Shown in pieces: positions 52,860 to 64,000 of a stretch of 64,000 bases of DNA (positions within the stretch are counted from its first letter, which is position 1; each line of letters opens with the position of its first letter). A model generated the notes under the pieces. That model was not told the DNA's origin, did not search any database, and saw only the letters and a list, made by a program, of their open reading frames with translations. The translations under genes and the position numbers were made by a program. The DNA is from Ichthyophis bannanicus (lineage: Eukaryota; Chordata; Amphibia; Gymnophiona; Ichthyophiidae), in contig CM066032.1 of assembly GCA_033557465.1 (NCBI GenBank), forward strand, positions 1,313,692,191-1,313,756,190, read 5' to 3'.

Positions 52860-54545
52860 CCCGGGATGCTCTCAAAGGCCTTGCTGAAAACTAGGACCTA
52901 CATCTAGTGTTCTCAACCAATCTAATTCTCTGGTCACACAGTCAAGGAAATCAATTAAACGCATCTTATAAGACCTACCTCTAGTAAAGCCATGCTGTCT
53001 CAGATCCTGCAATCCCTTGGATTCCAGAAACCTCACCATCCTCTGCATTTCCATTAAGTTACTCACCACCGATGTCAGACTACCTGGCTTGTAGATACCT
53101 ACCTCATCCTTAACTCCCACTTTGTGGAGGGGTACCACATCCCATCTCCAGTCCTCCAGAATCACTCCTGACTCTAAAGAAGCATTGAAATGGTCAGACA
53201 GCAGAGCCACCAGTACTTCCCTAAGTTCTGTCAATACCATTGGCTGTAATCACGTTGTCCACTTTTAATTTAGCTATCTCATCATGAACACAGTCTTCTG
53301 AAAATAATTCAAGTTCTACCTCATTTCCATTCCTGTTTGTGTTATTTTTTTCTGAGATTCCATTCTCAGCCCTTCATCTGTGAGCACAGAACAAAAATAT
53401 TTGTTAAAGGAATTCCTCTTCATCCTCATTAGCCTCTACATATTCTTCCCCTTTCCCCTTGTGTCTCACAATGCCACCCTTGCATTTCCTCTTGTTACTA
53501 ACATACATAAAAATATTCTTGTCCCCGTTTTACTCTATTGACTGTTTTTTCTTCCAGTAGCATCCTTGCTTTCCTGACTACTTTACCAGTTTCCCTTAGC
53601 TTCTCCAGATTTTGTTGTCTGTCTTCCTCTTTCTGCGATCTCTTATAGTGTTTGAGGGCTAACCTCTTTTTCCTTACCTTTGAAGCCATTTCCTCTTACT
53701 TGATTTACTTTCTTAACAAAAATGTTTGTTGCCTTGAAAATCTCTCCTTTCAGTTTTGCCCCCTGTTGTTCTACTTACTCCAGATGTTCCCATCCAGTTG
53801 ACTCCTCAAGGTTTTCCCCCATCTTTGCAAAGTTAGTATTTGTGAAGACGAGAACCCTCACTTTTGAATAAACATATCTTCCTCTGTCCTAATATCAAAG
53901 TTTACCATCCAGTGATTACTGTATGCCAGATGATTACCTACTACAACATCAGAAACACTCTCATTTGTAAGTACCAATTTAAGTATTGTCCCCTCACAGA
54001 CAGGTTCTATTACTAGTTGCTGGAACAGTTCTACCTATACAGAATCCAGAATCTCCCTACTTCTAGACAGCATTGTAGCCAGGATATCCCTCAACATCTG
54101 GCAAATTGAAATCTACTACCAATAGCACTTCCCTTTCATAGCAATATTGTGGGTGTCTTCAATTAAATTTCTATCTATTTCTTCTGCCTGTGAGGGAGGT
54201 CTGTATATCACACCAATGTAAACAGATTTTCCATTCCCTCTTTCCAGACTAACCCATAGTGCCTCCTCCTTCCCTCAGAAACCCTGCAGTTTCTTGGCTT
54301 TAATATTAATTTTTTACATATAGTACCTCTCCTCCTCCCTTTCTTCTTACCCTGTCTTTCCTGAATAGATTATAGCTTGGCATAATTATATCATAGTCAT
54401 TGTTTTCCATGTATCATGGCTACTTGACTGCCAGTATATCCAACTCAGCCTTTTCCATTACAGTTTCTAAATTAGGAACTTTATTTCATCTACTATGGGC
54501 ATTAGTACATATAGCCCTCCAGATGCTGTCCTTTCTTCCCTTTTC
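52860..54545 (-). mobile_element. CR1-type LINE relic of a second family
   Basis: Minus-strand pieces: 52,872-53,240 with 'EVLVALLSDHFNASLESGVI', 'WDVVPLHKVGVKDEVG', 'LTSVVSNLMEMQRMVRFLES' and 'QHGFTRGRSYKMRLIDFLDC' is the N-terminal half of a CR1-type RT. 53,498-53,689 is the linker with 'RKARMLLEEKTVNRVKRGQE'. 53,700-54,545 has scattered endonuclease residues, for example a YRPP-like piece near 54,210. The 3' half and RT catalytic box are missing. It differs from the main CR1 family of the window and is more decayed. Its outer end directly adjoins the GC-rich repeat at 54,566. Confidence 0.7.
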
Positions 54546-54565
54546 TATACTATTTTTGAATAGTA

Positions 54566-55290
54566 CAGTAACCGGGTAAGGCGGACGCGTCGCCCCTCCC
54601 CCCCTCCACACACACCCTTTGATAAAAGACCATCACACAATTTTGGGCTTAAAACTGGTCGCAGCTTTATTAACCATTAACAATAACCCAATAACAATTC
54701 AACACAATAACATTTCCCCCCCCCCCCCCTTTTCGAAGCGCGACCCCTCACCAGCCATGTGAGTAGCAAGGTGACGTCGCTTCCGCTTCTCCTGTGTCCG
54801 GGCCCCGGCTAAACAGCCTAGCCCTCCCTCATCCGGCTTCGCCATATTACTAGCAAAAACCTGAGGGGTTATCCGGGCGGGGGTCCCCCACCCCCGCCCA
54901 CAAGCTTGCCTCCGGCTCCGGAACCCAGAAACCTCCGGGATCCCGCCACTCCCCCCAGCTGCAACAACCCACAACAGAGACCCCAGCCCCACCCCCACTC
55001 CCACGCTAGGGTGGGCGGGCGGGAACCCGACGTGTCTGGCTCCGACCTGGAAAGGCCGGAGCCACGGCGCGTCCCCGCGCTCGCTCGGGCTGGTCCCGGC
55101 TTCCTTACACCCCATTGGCTCCCTCCGCCTCCCGGCAGCCCACAGGAGCCAATGGGGCGTCCAGCACCGCACCGGCTCGCCCCCATTACCCTTGCCGACG
55201 TCGCGGCCCCCCGGGGGGGGGATCGCGTCCTCGCCGCCCCCCCGGTTACCGTGGGGCCGCGTGCACTAGCTCCGCGGCCCTGAACTTACT
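54566..55290 (-). repeat. GC-rich unclassified dispersed repeat (copy 2)
   Basis: CpG-rich block homologous to 18,995-19,775. Shared in order are 'ggtcgcagctttatta' (54,657), 'gccatgtgagtagcaa' (about 54,753), a second 'gccatattactagcaa' (about 54,841), 'ttatccggg', 'gaaacctccgggatcccg' (54,928), CCAAT inverted repeat, 'gccgacgtc' and 'ccggttaccg'. 'gtaaccggg' near the left end and 'cccggttac' near the right end form a short inverted repeat. No target duplication was found. Long frames on both strands come from base composition. Confidence 0.65.
55110..55157. promoter_or_regulatory. CCAAT-box inverted repeat in GC-rich element 2
   Basis: Perfect 13-bp arms 'ccccattggctcc' (55,110-55,122) and 'ggagccaatgggg' (55,145-55,157) with 22 bases between. 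The core 'attggctcc' is the same as in copy 1, but the outer bases are CCCC/GGGG instead of TG/CA while pairing stays perfect. Confidence 0.6.
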
Positions 55291-55904
55291 GCAGGGTCCA
55301 CTAACAGCATGCACTAATTTGCATAGTAAATTCTTGATGCACTTTAGTAAACCTGCCCCCAAGGGTGACCTTCCTGATTTGAACATACTGCTAAACATGG
55401 CATCTCACTATGCAATGGCAATCTTACTACCTTTTGCCTATTTTGATACCTCTCCCTATGCACAAGAACATAAGATCATTTGTTATTTATCACAACCTCT
55501 TGTTGTTTCTCACAAAAGTTCACATGTGCCAAATTATATTGTTCTATTTAAGATTTTACACATCACACCTTCTTGGTACTTCAGACATTTTTGATTCAAA
55601 GATTTGTGGATTTTATATTTCTTTAGAATAGATTGCAAGTACTTACCATGACTTTGTTAAAGAAAAGAAGAAAAGATGGCCACTCTAGATCTTGCTCAAG
55701 AGGACAGAGAGAACAAATTACTCCATAGGGATTCAAAGTGAGGTCTCTAAACTTTATAGTTACTCTATGAAAAATCAAATCCAAATAGCTGCTCTCTAAA
55801 AAAAAAAAAAAAAAAAAAGGATCACACCATAACAAATGTCATCAATTTTGAAAAAGGAAAGAACAGTGTTTATCTGCAGCATATCTGTTTAGAGTATGAG
55901 ACCT
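55291..55904. other. No gene; A tract at 55,798
   Basis: AT-rich sequence with 'tttagtaaacctgcccc' near 55,350, whose reverse type occurs at 4,475 ('gcatgtttactaaa'), so a dispersed repeat edge is possible. A run of about 22 A at 55,798-55,818 may be a retroinsertion tail, but no body was recognised. Confidence 0.4.
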
Positions 55905-56083
55905 AAGCATAAGAACATAAGAACATAAGATATGCCATACTGGGTCAGACCAAGGTCCATCAAGCCCAGTATTCTGTTTCCAACAGTGGCCAATCTAGGT
56001 CATACGTACCTAACAGTTTCCCCAAAAGACACAGGTTCCACAATGATTCTACTGGGTCAAGCACTGATATCCTGGGTCCCTTC

Positions 56084-57941
56084 TTAATAATGGTTTATGG
56101 ACCTTTCCTCCAAGAACTTGTCCAAACCTTTTTTAAACCCAACTACACTAACAGCCTTTACTACATCCTCCGGTAACAAATTCCAGAGATTGATTGCAAG
56201 TTGAGTGAAAAAATATTTTCTTTTATTAGTCTTAAATAGTTTACCCTGTAGCTTCATTGCATGTCCCCTAGTCTTTCTATATTCTGATAAAGAAAACAAT
56301 CGATCTACGTTTACCCGTTCCACTCCGTTTATTAATTTATAGACTTCTATCATATCGCCCCTCAGCCGTCTCTTTTCTAGGTTAAAGAGCCCTAACCGTT
56401 TTAGCCTTTCTTCATAGGAGTATCCTTCCATCCACTTTACCATTTTGGTGGCTCTTCTCTGAACCTTTTCTAATAATGCTATATCCTTTTTAAGATACGG
56501 CGACCAGAATTGCACACAATATTCAAGGTGCGGTCTCACCATGGAACGAAATAGAGGCATATTAATATCTTTTGTTTTATTTTCCATTCCTTTCTCTATG
56601 ATACCTAGCATTCTATTTGCTCTCTTGGCCGCTGCTGCACACTGGGCCGAGGGTTTTAACATGTTATCCACAATTACGCCTAAAACTTTTTCCTAGGTGG
56701 TGGTTCATAATGTGGAACCTTGCATCGTGTGACCATAGTTTGGGTTGTTCTTTCCTAGGTGCATAACTTTGCACTTGTCCACATTAAATTTCATCTGCCA
56801 TTTTGATGCCCAGTCTTCCAATTTATCAAGGTCCTCTTGCAATTTTACACAATCCTCTTGAGTTTTAACAACTAAATAGTTTTGTGTCATCTGCAAATTT
56901 GATAACCTCACTCGTTATTCCACTTTCCAGGTCATTTATGAATATGTCAAAAAGCAGCGGACCCAGCACAGATCCCTGGGGTACACCACTATTCACCTTT
57001 TGTCCATTGGGAAAATTAGCCATTTAACCCTACCCTCTGCTTTCTATTTTTTAACCAGTTCCTGATCCACAGTAGTACACTGCCTCCTATCCCATGACTC
57101 TTTAGTTTTGCCAAAAGTCTCTGATGAGGGACCTTGTCAAAGGCTTTCTGAAAGTCCAGATACACTATATCAACCGACTCACCTTTGTCCACCTGTTTAT
57201 TCACACCTTCAAAAAAACATAACAGATTAGTAAGACAAGATCTTCCTTGTTTAAAGCCATGTTGGCTGTCTCCCATTAGGCCATGACTATCTACATGCTG
57301 AGTAATTTTCTTCTTTATGATGGTTTCTACCATTTTTGCCGGTACTGACGTCAAGCTCACCGGTCTGTAGTTTCCCGGATCACCCCTGGAACCCTTTTTA
57401 AAAATTGGTGTTACATTGGCGATACTCCAATCTTCAGGTATTAGAGATGATTTTAATAATAGTTCACAGATTACTAATAGCAGGTCTGCAATCTCATATT
57501 TCAGTTCTTTCAACACCCTTGGATGTATACCATCCGGCCCAGGTGATTTGCTACTCTTCAGTTTATCTAATAGTTGTAATACATCTTCCTGAAGTATCGA
57601 TATTTCCTTCAATTCTTCCGCACCTTCAAATACCACTTCAGTCATGGGTAACATCCCTACATCTTCCTCAGTAAAGACCGAAGCAAAGAATTCATCAGTC
57701 TCTCTGCTATTGCCTTGTCGCCTCTTAGTGCCCCTTTAACCCCTCTATCATCTAATGGACCAACTGACTCTCTCACAGGTTTTTTGCTACAAATGTAATT
57801 GAAAAAGTCTTTATTTTGTGTTTTTGCTTCCGCAGCAAACTTCTTCTCAAATTCTCCCTTTGCCTGCCTTATCAATGCCTTGCATTTGACTTGCCAGTGC
57901 TTTGCTGTTTCCAGTTTTCGTCGTTTGGCTCTTTTTTCCAT
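56084..57941 (-). pseudogene. CR1 ORF2 reverse transcriptase, frameshifted
   Basis: Four frames in succession: 57,941-57,657 (linker, 'FFNYICSKKPV'), 57,654-57,016 ('SKSPGPDGIHPRVLKEL', 'ANVTPIFKKGSRGDPGNYRP', 'QHGFKQGRSCLTNLLCFFEG', 'IVYLDFQKAFDKVPHQRLL' with the first catalytic aspartate), 56,911-56,705 ('[20 protein letters not shown]') and 56,671-56,084 ('[20 protein letters not shown]' to 'LEERSINHY'). The FADD box lies near 56,885-56,910 where a one-base loss breaks the frame. Numerous small indels inactivate it. Confidence 0.88.
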
Positions 57942-58873
57942 TTCCTGAAAGATGCTTTTTTGGCAACAACAGCCTCTCTGACCTCACCTTTAAACCATGC
58001 TGCCAGTTTTTTTGACTTCCTTCCACTTTTCTTAAAGCGTGGAATACAGCTGGTCTGGGCTTCCGAGATAGTATTTTTCAACAACACACAAGCTTGATGT
58101 AAGTCTTTAACCTTTGCAACTGCTCCTTTTAGTTTTTTCTTAACTCTTTTACTCATTTTATCATAGTCTCCCTTTTGAAAGTTAAAAGGTAGTACTGTGG
58201 CTTTCCTTACTATCCCTCCTCCACTAATTAAATCAAACGTGATCATGCTATGATCACTATTGCCAAGTAGCCCCAATACCCTTATCTCTTGCACTAGATC
58301 TGGTGTTCCACTAAGGACTAGGTCTAATATGGCTTCCCCTCTGGTCGGTTCATGAACCAGCTGCTCCAAGAAGCAGTCATTTATTTCATCTAGGAACTTT
58401 ATCTCCCTAGCATGTCCTGCCGTGACACTGACCCAGTCGATACCGGGGTAATTGAAATCACCCATTATTATTACTGTGCTGTAACTTTTGTTAGCTTCCT
58501 TGATTTCTTTGTGCATTTCATCATCCATTTGTTCATTCTGGCCAGGTGGTCGATAGTACACCCCCACTGCCATCGCCTTCCCCTTTTTACATGGAATTTC
58601 AATCCATAGAGATTCTACAGCAAATTTTGTTTCCTGCAAAACTTTAATCCTTTGTGACTCAATGCCCTCTCTAACATAGAGTGCAACCCCTCCACCAATT
58701 TGATCAGCTCTATCATTACGATATAGTTTGTACCCAGGTATCACAGTGTCCCACTGGTTGTCCTCCTTCCACCATGTCTCTGATATTCCAATCATATCTA
58801 ACCTCTCATTTAGTGCTATATATTCTAACTCTCCCATCTTATTTTTTAGACTTCTAGCATTTGCATACAACAT
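57872..58873 (-). pseudogene. CR1 ORF2 endonuclease
   Basis: 333 codons starting 'MLYANARSLKNKMGELEYIA' with N5, then 'MIGISETWW' with E32, 'GGGVALYVREG', 'GVYYRPPGQ', 'VIIMGDFNYPGIDW' and 'LGNSDHSMI'. All EEP-endonuclease motifs are intact. The linker to the RT runs on to 57,872 and continues in another frame at 57,941-57,657 ('MEKRAKRRKLETAKHWQVKC'). Confidence 0.9.
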
Positions 58874-59061
58874 TTTAGAGACTGTATTTTATTCATATTA
58901 ATTTGGCTATTGGTAGACATGGGTAATTTGGAATCTTTAAGCTCTGTATGCTCCATACTCAAGGGCATTTGGGCTACTTTACTCATTTTTTGGAACCCCT
59001 CTGCTTTTGGTAGTATCCTTCAAGGATACATTCTTCCGAACCATCCGCTCTTGGGTGACTG

Positions 59062-59976
59062 TCAGCTTTCCCCTATCTCCTTTTTAAAGGTTAATGCCAG
59101 CAGCCTGGTTCCATCCCGGTTAAGGTGAAGCCCATCCCTTTGGAAGAGCCCCTCCTTTCCCCAGAATGTTCCCCAGTTCCTAACAAATCCAAAACCTTCA
59201 CCTCTGCACCATTGTCTCATCCACGCATTGAGACTCCGGAGCTCTGCCTGCCTTTTGGGTCCTGCGCATGGAACGGGAAGCATTTTGGAGAACACTACCC
59301 TAGAAGTTCTGGATTTCAACTTTCTACCTAAAAGCCTAAATTTAGTCTCCAGAACCTCCTTAACACATTTTCCTATGTCATTGGTACCAACATGTACCAA
59401 GACTGCAGACTCCTCCCCAACGCTATCTAAGACCTTATCTAGGTGACGCGTGAGGTCCACTACCTTTGCACCAGGCAGGCATGTTACCAGGCGATCCTCA
59501 CGTCCACCAGCCACCCAGCTATCTACATGCCTAATGATCGAATCACCAACTATAACGGCTGTCCTAACCCTTCCCTCATGGGCACATGGCCCTGGAGAAA
59601 CTTCCTCGGTGCAAGAGGGTTTTACATCACCTGGAGGACAGGTCCTAGTTACAGGATCACTTCCTGCCACACCAGTGTGATGCTCTCCTGTCACGTAACC
59701 TCTCTCCTCCATGGCAATTGGGATGCTGCCAGACTGGAGGTGGGACTTCAGGACTATATCCCTGTAGGTCTTGTCTATGTACCTCTCTGTCTTTCTTATG
59801 TTTTCCAAGTCTGCTGCTCTAGCCTCTAGAGAATGGACTCATTTCCTGAGAGCAAAGAGCTCCTTGCACCTAGTGCACACGTAAGACCTCTCACCAACTG
59901 GGAGAAAATCATACATGTGACACTCAATGCAAAAGCCTGGAAAGCCCCCATCTCGCTCCTGGACTGCTGTCTGCAT
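59062..59976 (-). pseudogene. CR1 ORF1 with zinc-type motif and SGNH esterase domain
   Basis: From an ATG at 59,976 (minus) the first 45 codons contain 'CIECH' and 'CTRCKELFALRK', a C-x2-C...C-x2-C zinc-type motif. An in-frame TGA at 59,841 follows, and the frame continues to 59,062. In that second part (numbered from 59,808) are 'VIVGDSIIRHVD' with S90, 'VHVGTNDIG' with N143 and 'FQRDGLHLN' with D225 and H228, the blocks of an SGNH/GDSL hydrolase. CR1-type ORF1 proteins with zinc-type (PHD-like) and esterase domains are established. The single TGA is the only break. Confidence 0.85.
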
Positions 59977-60299
59977 CTTAGTTTTAAGCTTGTGTTTAGA
60001 TCTTTAAGTTCTTTACTTACTAAGGGTTGCTATGGATATTTCTACTAATAAAACTGTACCTAATACGTTTAATATACCTTGTTCACCTGAAGCTTAATTA
60101 ATCTCAGGTCCTTAGTGTATGACTGATTTGGGTACAAGCTTCACCTGAGATCACATCCTGTCTTTTAAGATATGTAAGTACCTATAAAGCTACGATTATC
60201 CCAGGGGTGGGTGGGTGTTGGGGGGAGGGAGGGAAATAACACTTATTAAAAGAGGGCTGCTACACAGTACCCTGTCCTGTGCTGCTGAGGTAAGCTATA

Positions 60300-60580
60300 T
60301 ACTGATTTGATTTAAATTATAGCTCTTTGCTGCTGCTAGACTCTAACTTATTATGAAATTTAAACTACAAGCTCTCTGCTGGGTTCTAAATTTAACCAGA
60401 AAGCTCTCTTCTGTGTTTTAAATTTAAACTTAAAGTACTTTGCTGATGCTAGGCCCTGAGTGACTATTAAATTTAAACTACAAGCTCTCTGCTGGGTATG
60501 AAATGTAACCAGAAAGTTCTCTTCTGTGTTTTAAATTTAAACTTAAACTGCTGCTACTAGGCCCTGACTGATTTAACAAA
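60300..60580 (-). repeat. CR1 5'-UTR tandem repeats
   Basis: Two to three imperfect repeats of about 115 bp in the 5' UTR: 'aaatttaaactacaagctct' followed by 'ctgctggg' occurs at about 60,356 and again at about 60,470, and 'ttctgtgttttaaatttaaa' at about 60,408 and 60,523. Repeated 5' UTR modules carry promoter activity in some LINEs; that role is inferred. Confidence 0.7.
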
Positions 60581-60600
60581 AAATAGTGGGTTCACAGATT

Positions 60601-62079
60601 AATTAGCTTTAATAGAAAGAATTCCTTTCAGAAAATTCCCAGAAGTATATACTCACAATTGCAGATCTCTCTCCAGAAGTAACAGTTCCCTTTTCTAGTC
60701 CTTCAAGACTTTACTTGCACTAAACAACTCTGAATTCAATAAGGTAAATTAGACAGAATGAAAGTTTTAGTGCTTTATATTTGAAATTTGTTAAAATCCA
60801 AAATAAGTTACTGCAGAATTGAATTGGTTTGCTTTGTTTACTAGTTTATTTGGATTTCTCACCAGTCTGAACCTAGGCTATGTTCAGGAGGTTAGAAAAA
60901 AATAAGTTACGAGTAAATATAAATTAAAAACGACTATGAGAGAACCTTCTGCGAAATATTTAAGTGCATTAATTTGCATCAAGCCAAAAAGATTTTTAAT
61001 GAGCTAATGTGCAGTATTGCTTTCCTGGAACTCACATCACTGCAGATTGATTTCTCTCTTCACTCTGGCACTATAAATTGTCTTGTCACTTTCAATTCTT
61101 TCGTTTTGATCAAATACCCTCTCTTCTCCCAGGAAGCTTTATTCAATTTGGGCAAGATGATATAAAATGTATCTACGCTTTCACTGCATTTTAATATCAC
61201 AAGATTCAACAAAACTTTAGATCTCTTTCCATCTTTTAAAAACCATATCCCAAATGAATATCTTATTATATTGAAAAGTATAAAACTTTTTTATGATATC
61301 CCAGCACAATAATGGGAAATAATGCTTTCATTTACCTGAATGCATTATGAATGAAATTCTTAAAAATGCCTCTTTTTAAATGGAAAGTTTTACTTTTTAC
61401 TGCTTCTGAAAAGGCTCCCCAGCCAGAGATTTCCTTTAATGGTCACTGAAACAGAAAAAGGACCATTGCAAAGGAATTTATCTGAGAAACGAAGTAGTTA
61501 TCCAGAAGAATTCCCTGGGCTGAAAATCCCCCTCCCATCAGCCTCAAAAATTATAGTCCAGCAACTCAATGCATGTGCTTTTGCATCTGATTTAAAGGGT
61601 TGACCAAGGAGACTGGTTAAGGATAGGGAAGATGAAATATGTGCGGATTGCATTTTGAAATCCCCATACGTACTTTACCCTGCATATACAAAGCGGATGC
61701 TAAGATCATGGGTACTTCTGTCCTTGCTGGTCCCAAAATTACAATGGGAAACTTCAGAGAGAGTTCCCTTTGAAATTAGCTTGCAGTGACCTGCATACAC
61801 TCTAAGCAATTGAAAATTGCTTCCAGGATGCAATAGTAGATAAAGATCATAAAGCCTCTCTAGTCTGCCCAATGCCTCTTGCTGTTGCATACCACAAGCT
61901 GCACTTTTATTTGGGTCGTGAAAGGCTCCTCGGGAAAATTTTGTTTTGAATTCAGTTGTATTAATATGCTAAAATGAAAAATTGGTCATTGAAATGTTAT
62001 CAAGGATAGATAGACGGGCTGAGATGAACTTACCAATAAACAGCTATTGGCTAGGTATTTAAATGTTTCTGTTATTTCC
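60601..62079. other. No recognisable feature
   Basis: AT-rich. Nothing supported by frame or repeat structure. Confidence 0.4.
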
Positions 62080-62735
62080 CATTGTCTCTCCTCTCCCTCT
62101 ATTTAGGTTATTTTATATTGTTTTTGGTATAGACCCTGAATGACAGTATTTTGCTAATCTTTCTCTGAACTGCCTCCAGCTTGTTTATAGCCTTTCAAAG
62201 GTATAACCTCAGGAATTGGATACAATATTCTAGATGAGGTCTTATCTACTCCATTACCACCTCCTTTTGCTACTGGTTATACCTCTCCCCATGCACTGAC
62301 TCTGGTAACTGCTTATCACATTGTGTCACTACTTGTAGCCCATCAAACACCATCACCTCCGGATCCATCTCCTACTTGACGTTCATTAGTTCCTCCTCTG
62401 TCATCATATTTTGCTCTCTTGGATTTCTAGACCTGAAATGCATAATTCTTTATATTTAGCTTTGATTTGTAACTGCAATGCACATGACTACTTCACCACC
62501 TTTTTAATTGTGCCTATTCCCTCAGTTCTCTCAGTATTTTTCTGCAAAAGGGTAAACTTTCCCTTCCATCCATCCCCAGTCTCTCATGAAAATAATGAAC
62601 TGTTTCCAAGACAAATCCCTGAAATACTCCACTAATCATATTACCATAGAATGAATTCTCTTCTCTGCTGCCCTCATTTTTCTATTGTTCAGCCAGTTTC
62701 TGATCCCTTCCACCACTGTAAGCCCACTTACAGGT
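62080..62735 (-). pseudogene. CR1-type LINE relic (RT part)
   Basis: The plus-strand blocks 'tctctgaactgcctccagct', 'ttgtttatagcctttcaaag' and 'tacaatattctagatgaggt' are the complement of the CR1 RT region that elsewhere encodes 'EYCVQFWSP' and the segment before it. 'gcataattctttatatttag' near 62,440 is the counterpart of the 'KCKVMHLG' region. The copy is divergent (perhaps an old L3/CR1 type) and full of indels. Confidence 0.55.
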
Positions 62736-63629
62736 AGGGTTGCCAACTGGTTCCAGATTCGCCCGATAGGTTGAATCCAATCCTGGATTTACCCCCTTGC
62801 ATGCAAAGACTTGTAGTTCTGATTTTTCTATTGCATGAAGTGAGGTAAACCCAGAAATGCATCCAACCTGTGGGGCGAATCTGGAGCCAGATGGCACCCC
62901 TACTTACAGGCTGTTCTAGATACAAAAGTTCATTTTGATTTCCAAATGATTTGGGTTGCTATAGCCACACAGTTCTGTTTCAGGGGTTTTCATGATCATG
63001 TAACGGAGAAACTTTCACAGGGTATAATCCAGAGTATCATGTAAGACAGATATGATGTACATCTCAACAGTGCTATTGGCCTGAACCATTTCCAGAATCA
63101 GGTTTCTTTTCATACCTTCCACTATATTGTCTTGATTAGTGTCACACGCTTATCGTTTCACTCCAGCCAAATCACTGTATTTTAAAAAAAGGGTAACATC
63201 TGAACCTGGGAATGTGAAGCTTTGTTGGAACTCCTGGAAAAAAAGGTTGGAGGGCAGTAACATGAGGGAAATTACAATTGCTGAATGGTTGCAGAAAAAA
63301 TGACTATGGAGCAGAAAGAGGACTAAAAGTTAATAGTTTGAATGTGTTATGGTTGCATTTTTCTCCTGGTTTAAAATGTTTCAATATTGTTGGCTGAAGA
63401 GGGGTAAGGCAGAAGTGAGTTAATTAACTGGCCTAACCACTAGAAAAAGACGAGGAGAGGGAAGTGGAGGAAGGTAACGGGGAGAGTGGTATGCCAACCA
63501 AGAAAGGGGAAGAGATACATAGGAACAGTAGGGGAGGATTGGAGAGGGCTTAGCACTAAAAGGGCCATGGGGAGGGTGTGGGAGACTAATTGGGTAGGGG
63601 TTAGGGGTAGAATTAGAGGGGGGGCCAAG
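62736..63629. other. No recognisable feature
   Basis: Mixed sequence with a purine-rich stretch from about 63,440 that may belong to the L1-like fragment downstream; no motif seen. Confidence 0.4.
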
Positions 63630-64000
63630 GGCATTTTGTTTGAGACCCTGGAAACATATGGACTGGGAGCAGGGTTCATACAAGGTATCCGAGGATTATA
63701 TCAGAAACCAAAGGCGATAGTGGGAGTCAATGGGCTGGTCACATCCAGTTTTCACATTTCACGGGGAACAAGATAGGGTTGTCTGCTGTCCCCATTATAA
63801 TTCATGCTCTCTTTAGATCCACTATTGAGAGTGATTTATGTCCGAGAATATATAGGGGGGGCTGAAGGTGGGGTCTTGCACATTTAAGGTCTCGGCTTTT
63901 GCGGACGACTTATTAGTTAGGCTTTTGGAGGTGATAGTCAAATACGGAGAGATAGCAGGTTTGAAGATGAATGTGACTAAATCAGAAGCACTAGATGTTA
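63630..64000 (+). pseudogene. L1/Tx1-like RT fragment at window edge
   Basis: The frame to 63,776 reads 'ILFETLETYGLGAGFIQGIR' and 'NGLVTSSFHISRGTR', then a TAG, 'GCLLSPL' in the same register, and near 63,890 'SAFADDLLV' in a shifted frame, with 'AGLKMNVTKSEAL' at the right edge. These are L1-type RT blocks: the fingers/palm, 'RQGCPLSPLLF', the catalytic FADD box and 'GLKINWSKSE'. It continues beyond the window. Stops and frameshifts show it is dead. Confidence 0.75.

Larger units (their letters stand above)
55905..60600 (-). mobile_element. Near-full-length CR1 LINE (copy 5)
   Basis: The most complete CR1 here: 5' UTR (about 59,980-60,600), ORF1 (59,976-59,062), ORF2 (58,873 to about 56,084) and a 3' end with repeated 'cataagaa' type octamers at 55,910-55,930. 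All domains are present in order, but ORF2 has several frame changes, and ORF1 one stop. It shows from which region the truncated copies at 13.4, 14.8, 39.4 and 50.9 kb derive. No target duplication was visible, as is usual for CR1. Confidence 0.9.

Noticed and set aside
54569..55252. 'gtaaccggg' inverted ends of GC-rich copy 2 as proof of a DNA transposon
   Set aside because: Only nine bases, poorly kept in copy 1, and no target duplication at either side; not enough to assign a class.

Overview
This window is vertebrate nuclear DNA made almost entirely of transposable elements. I found no host protein-coding exon, rRNA or tRNA gene. The repertoire suggests an amphibian, and the CR1 3' ends (reading 'catactgggtcagacc' in the tail-proximal part) together with L2, L1/Tx1, DIRS and tRNA-SINEs suggest a caecilian; this rests on recognising family types, with no database search.

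Layout. 1-4.6 kb: LINE relics, a 360-bp foldback palindrome and a G-rich minisatellite that starts at its edge. 4.6-9.4 kb: two degenerate L2-like LINEs, tail to tail. 9.77-10.38 kb: an L1 ORF1-only insertion with target-site duplications. 11.9-17.9 kb: a broken L1/Tx1-like LINE carrying two CR1 copies as a large inverted repeat plus SINEs. 18.3-18.7 kb: relic of the C-terminal domain of another non-LTR class. 19.0-19.8 kb: a GC-rich unclassified repeat whose second copy lies at 54.6-55.3 kb. 20.4-23.3 kb: an AT-rich L2-like LINE (minus). 24.2-28.7 kb: a decayed DIRS-like element (minus). 29.1-29.7 kb: a solo-LTR-like segment.

32,839-38,450 is the most remarkable part: a DIRS-type tyrosine-recombinase retrotransposon with inverted terminal repeats, an internal complementary region, and uninterrupted gag, RT/RNase H/methyltransferase-like and tyrosine recombinase frames. 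The right half holds CR1 fragments, an L2-like LINE (42,956-50,943, minus) split by a full-length L1/Tx1-like element with a perfect 17-bp target duplication, a near-full-length CR1 (55.9-60.6 kb, minus) whose ORF1 has an SGNH-esterase domain, further CR1 relics and an L1 fragment at the right edge.

How the parts work together: autonomous elements (DIRS, L1/Tx1, CR1, L2) encode their own mobilisation proteins; the tRNA-derived SINEs carry 3' tails resembling L2-like or RTE-like LINEs and probably used those enzymes. The nesting gives a relative order: L2-like insertion at 43-51 kb first, the L1/Tx1 and a CR1 tail fragment into it later. Many long open frames start at GTG rather than ATG and do not mark true starts.
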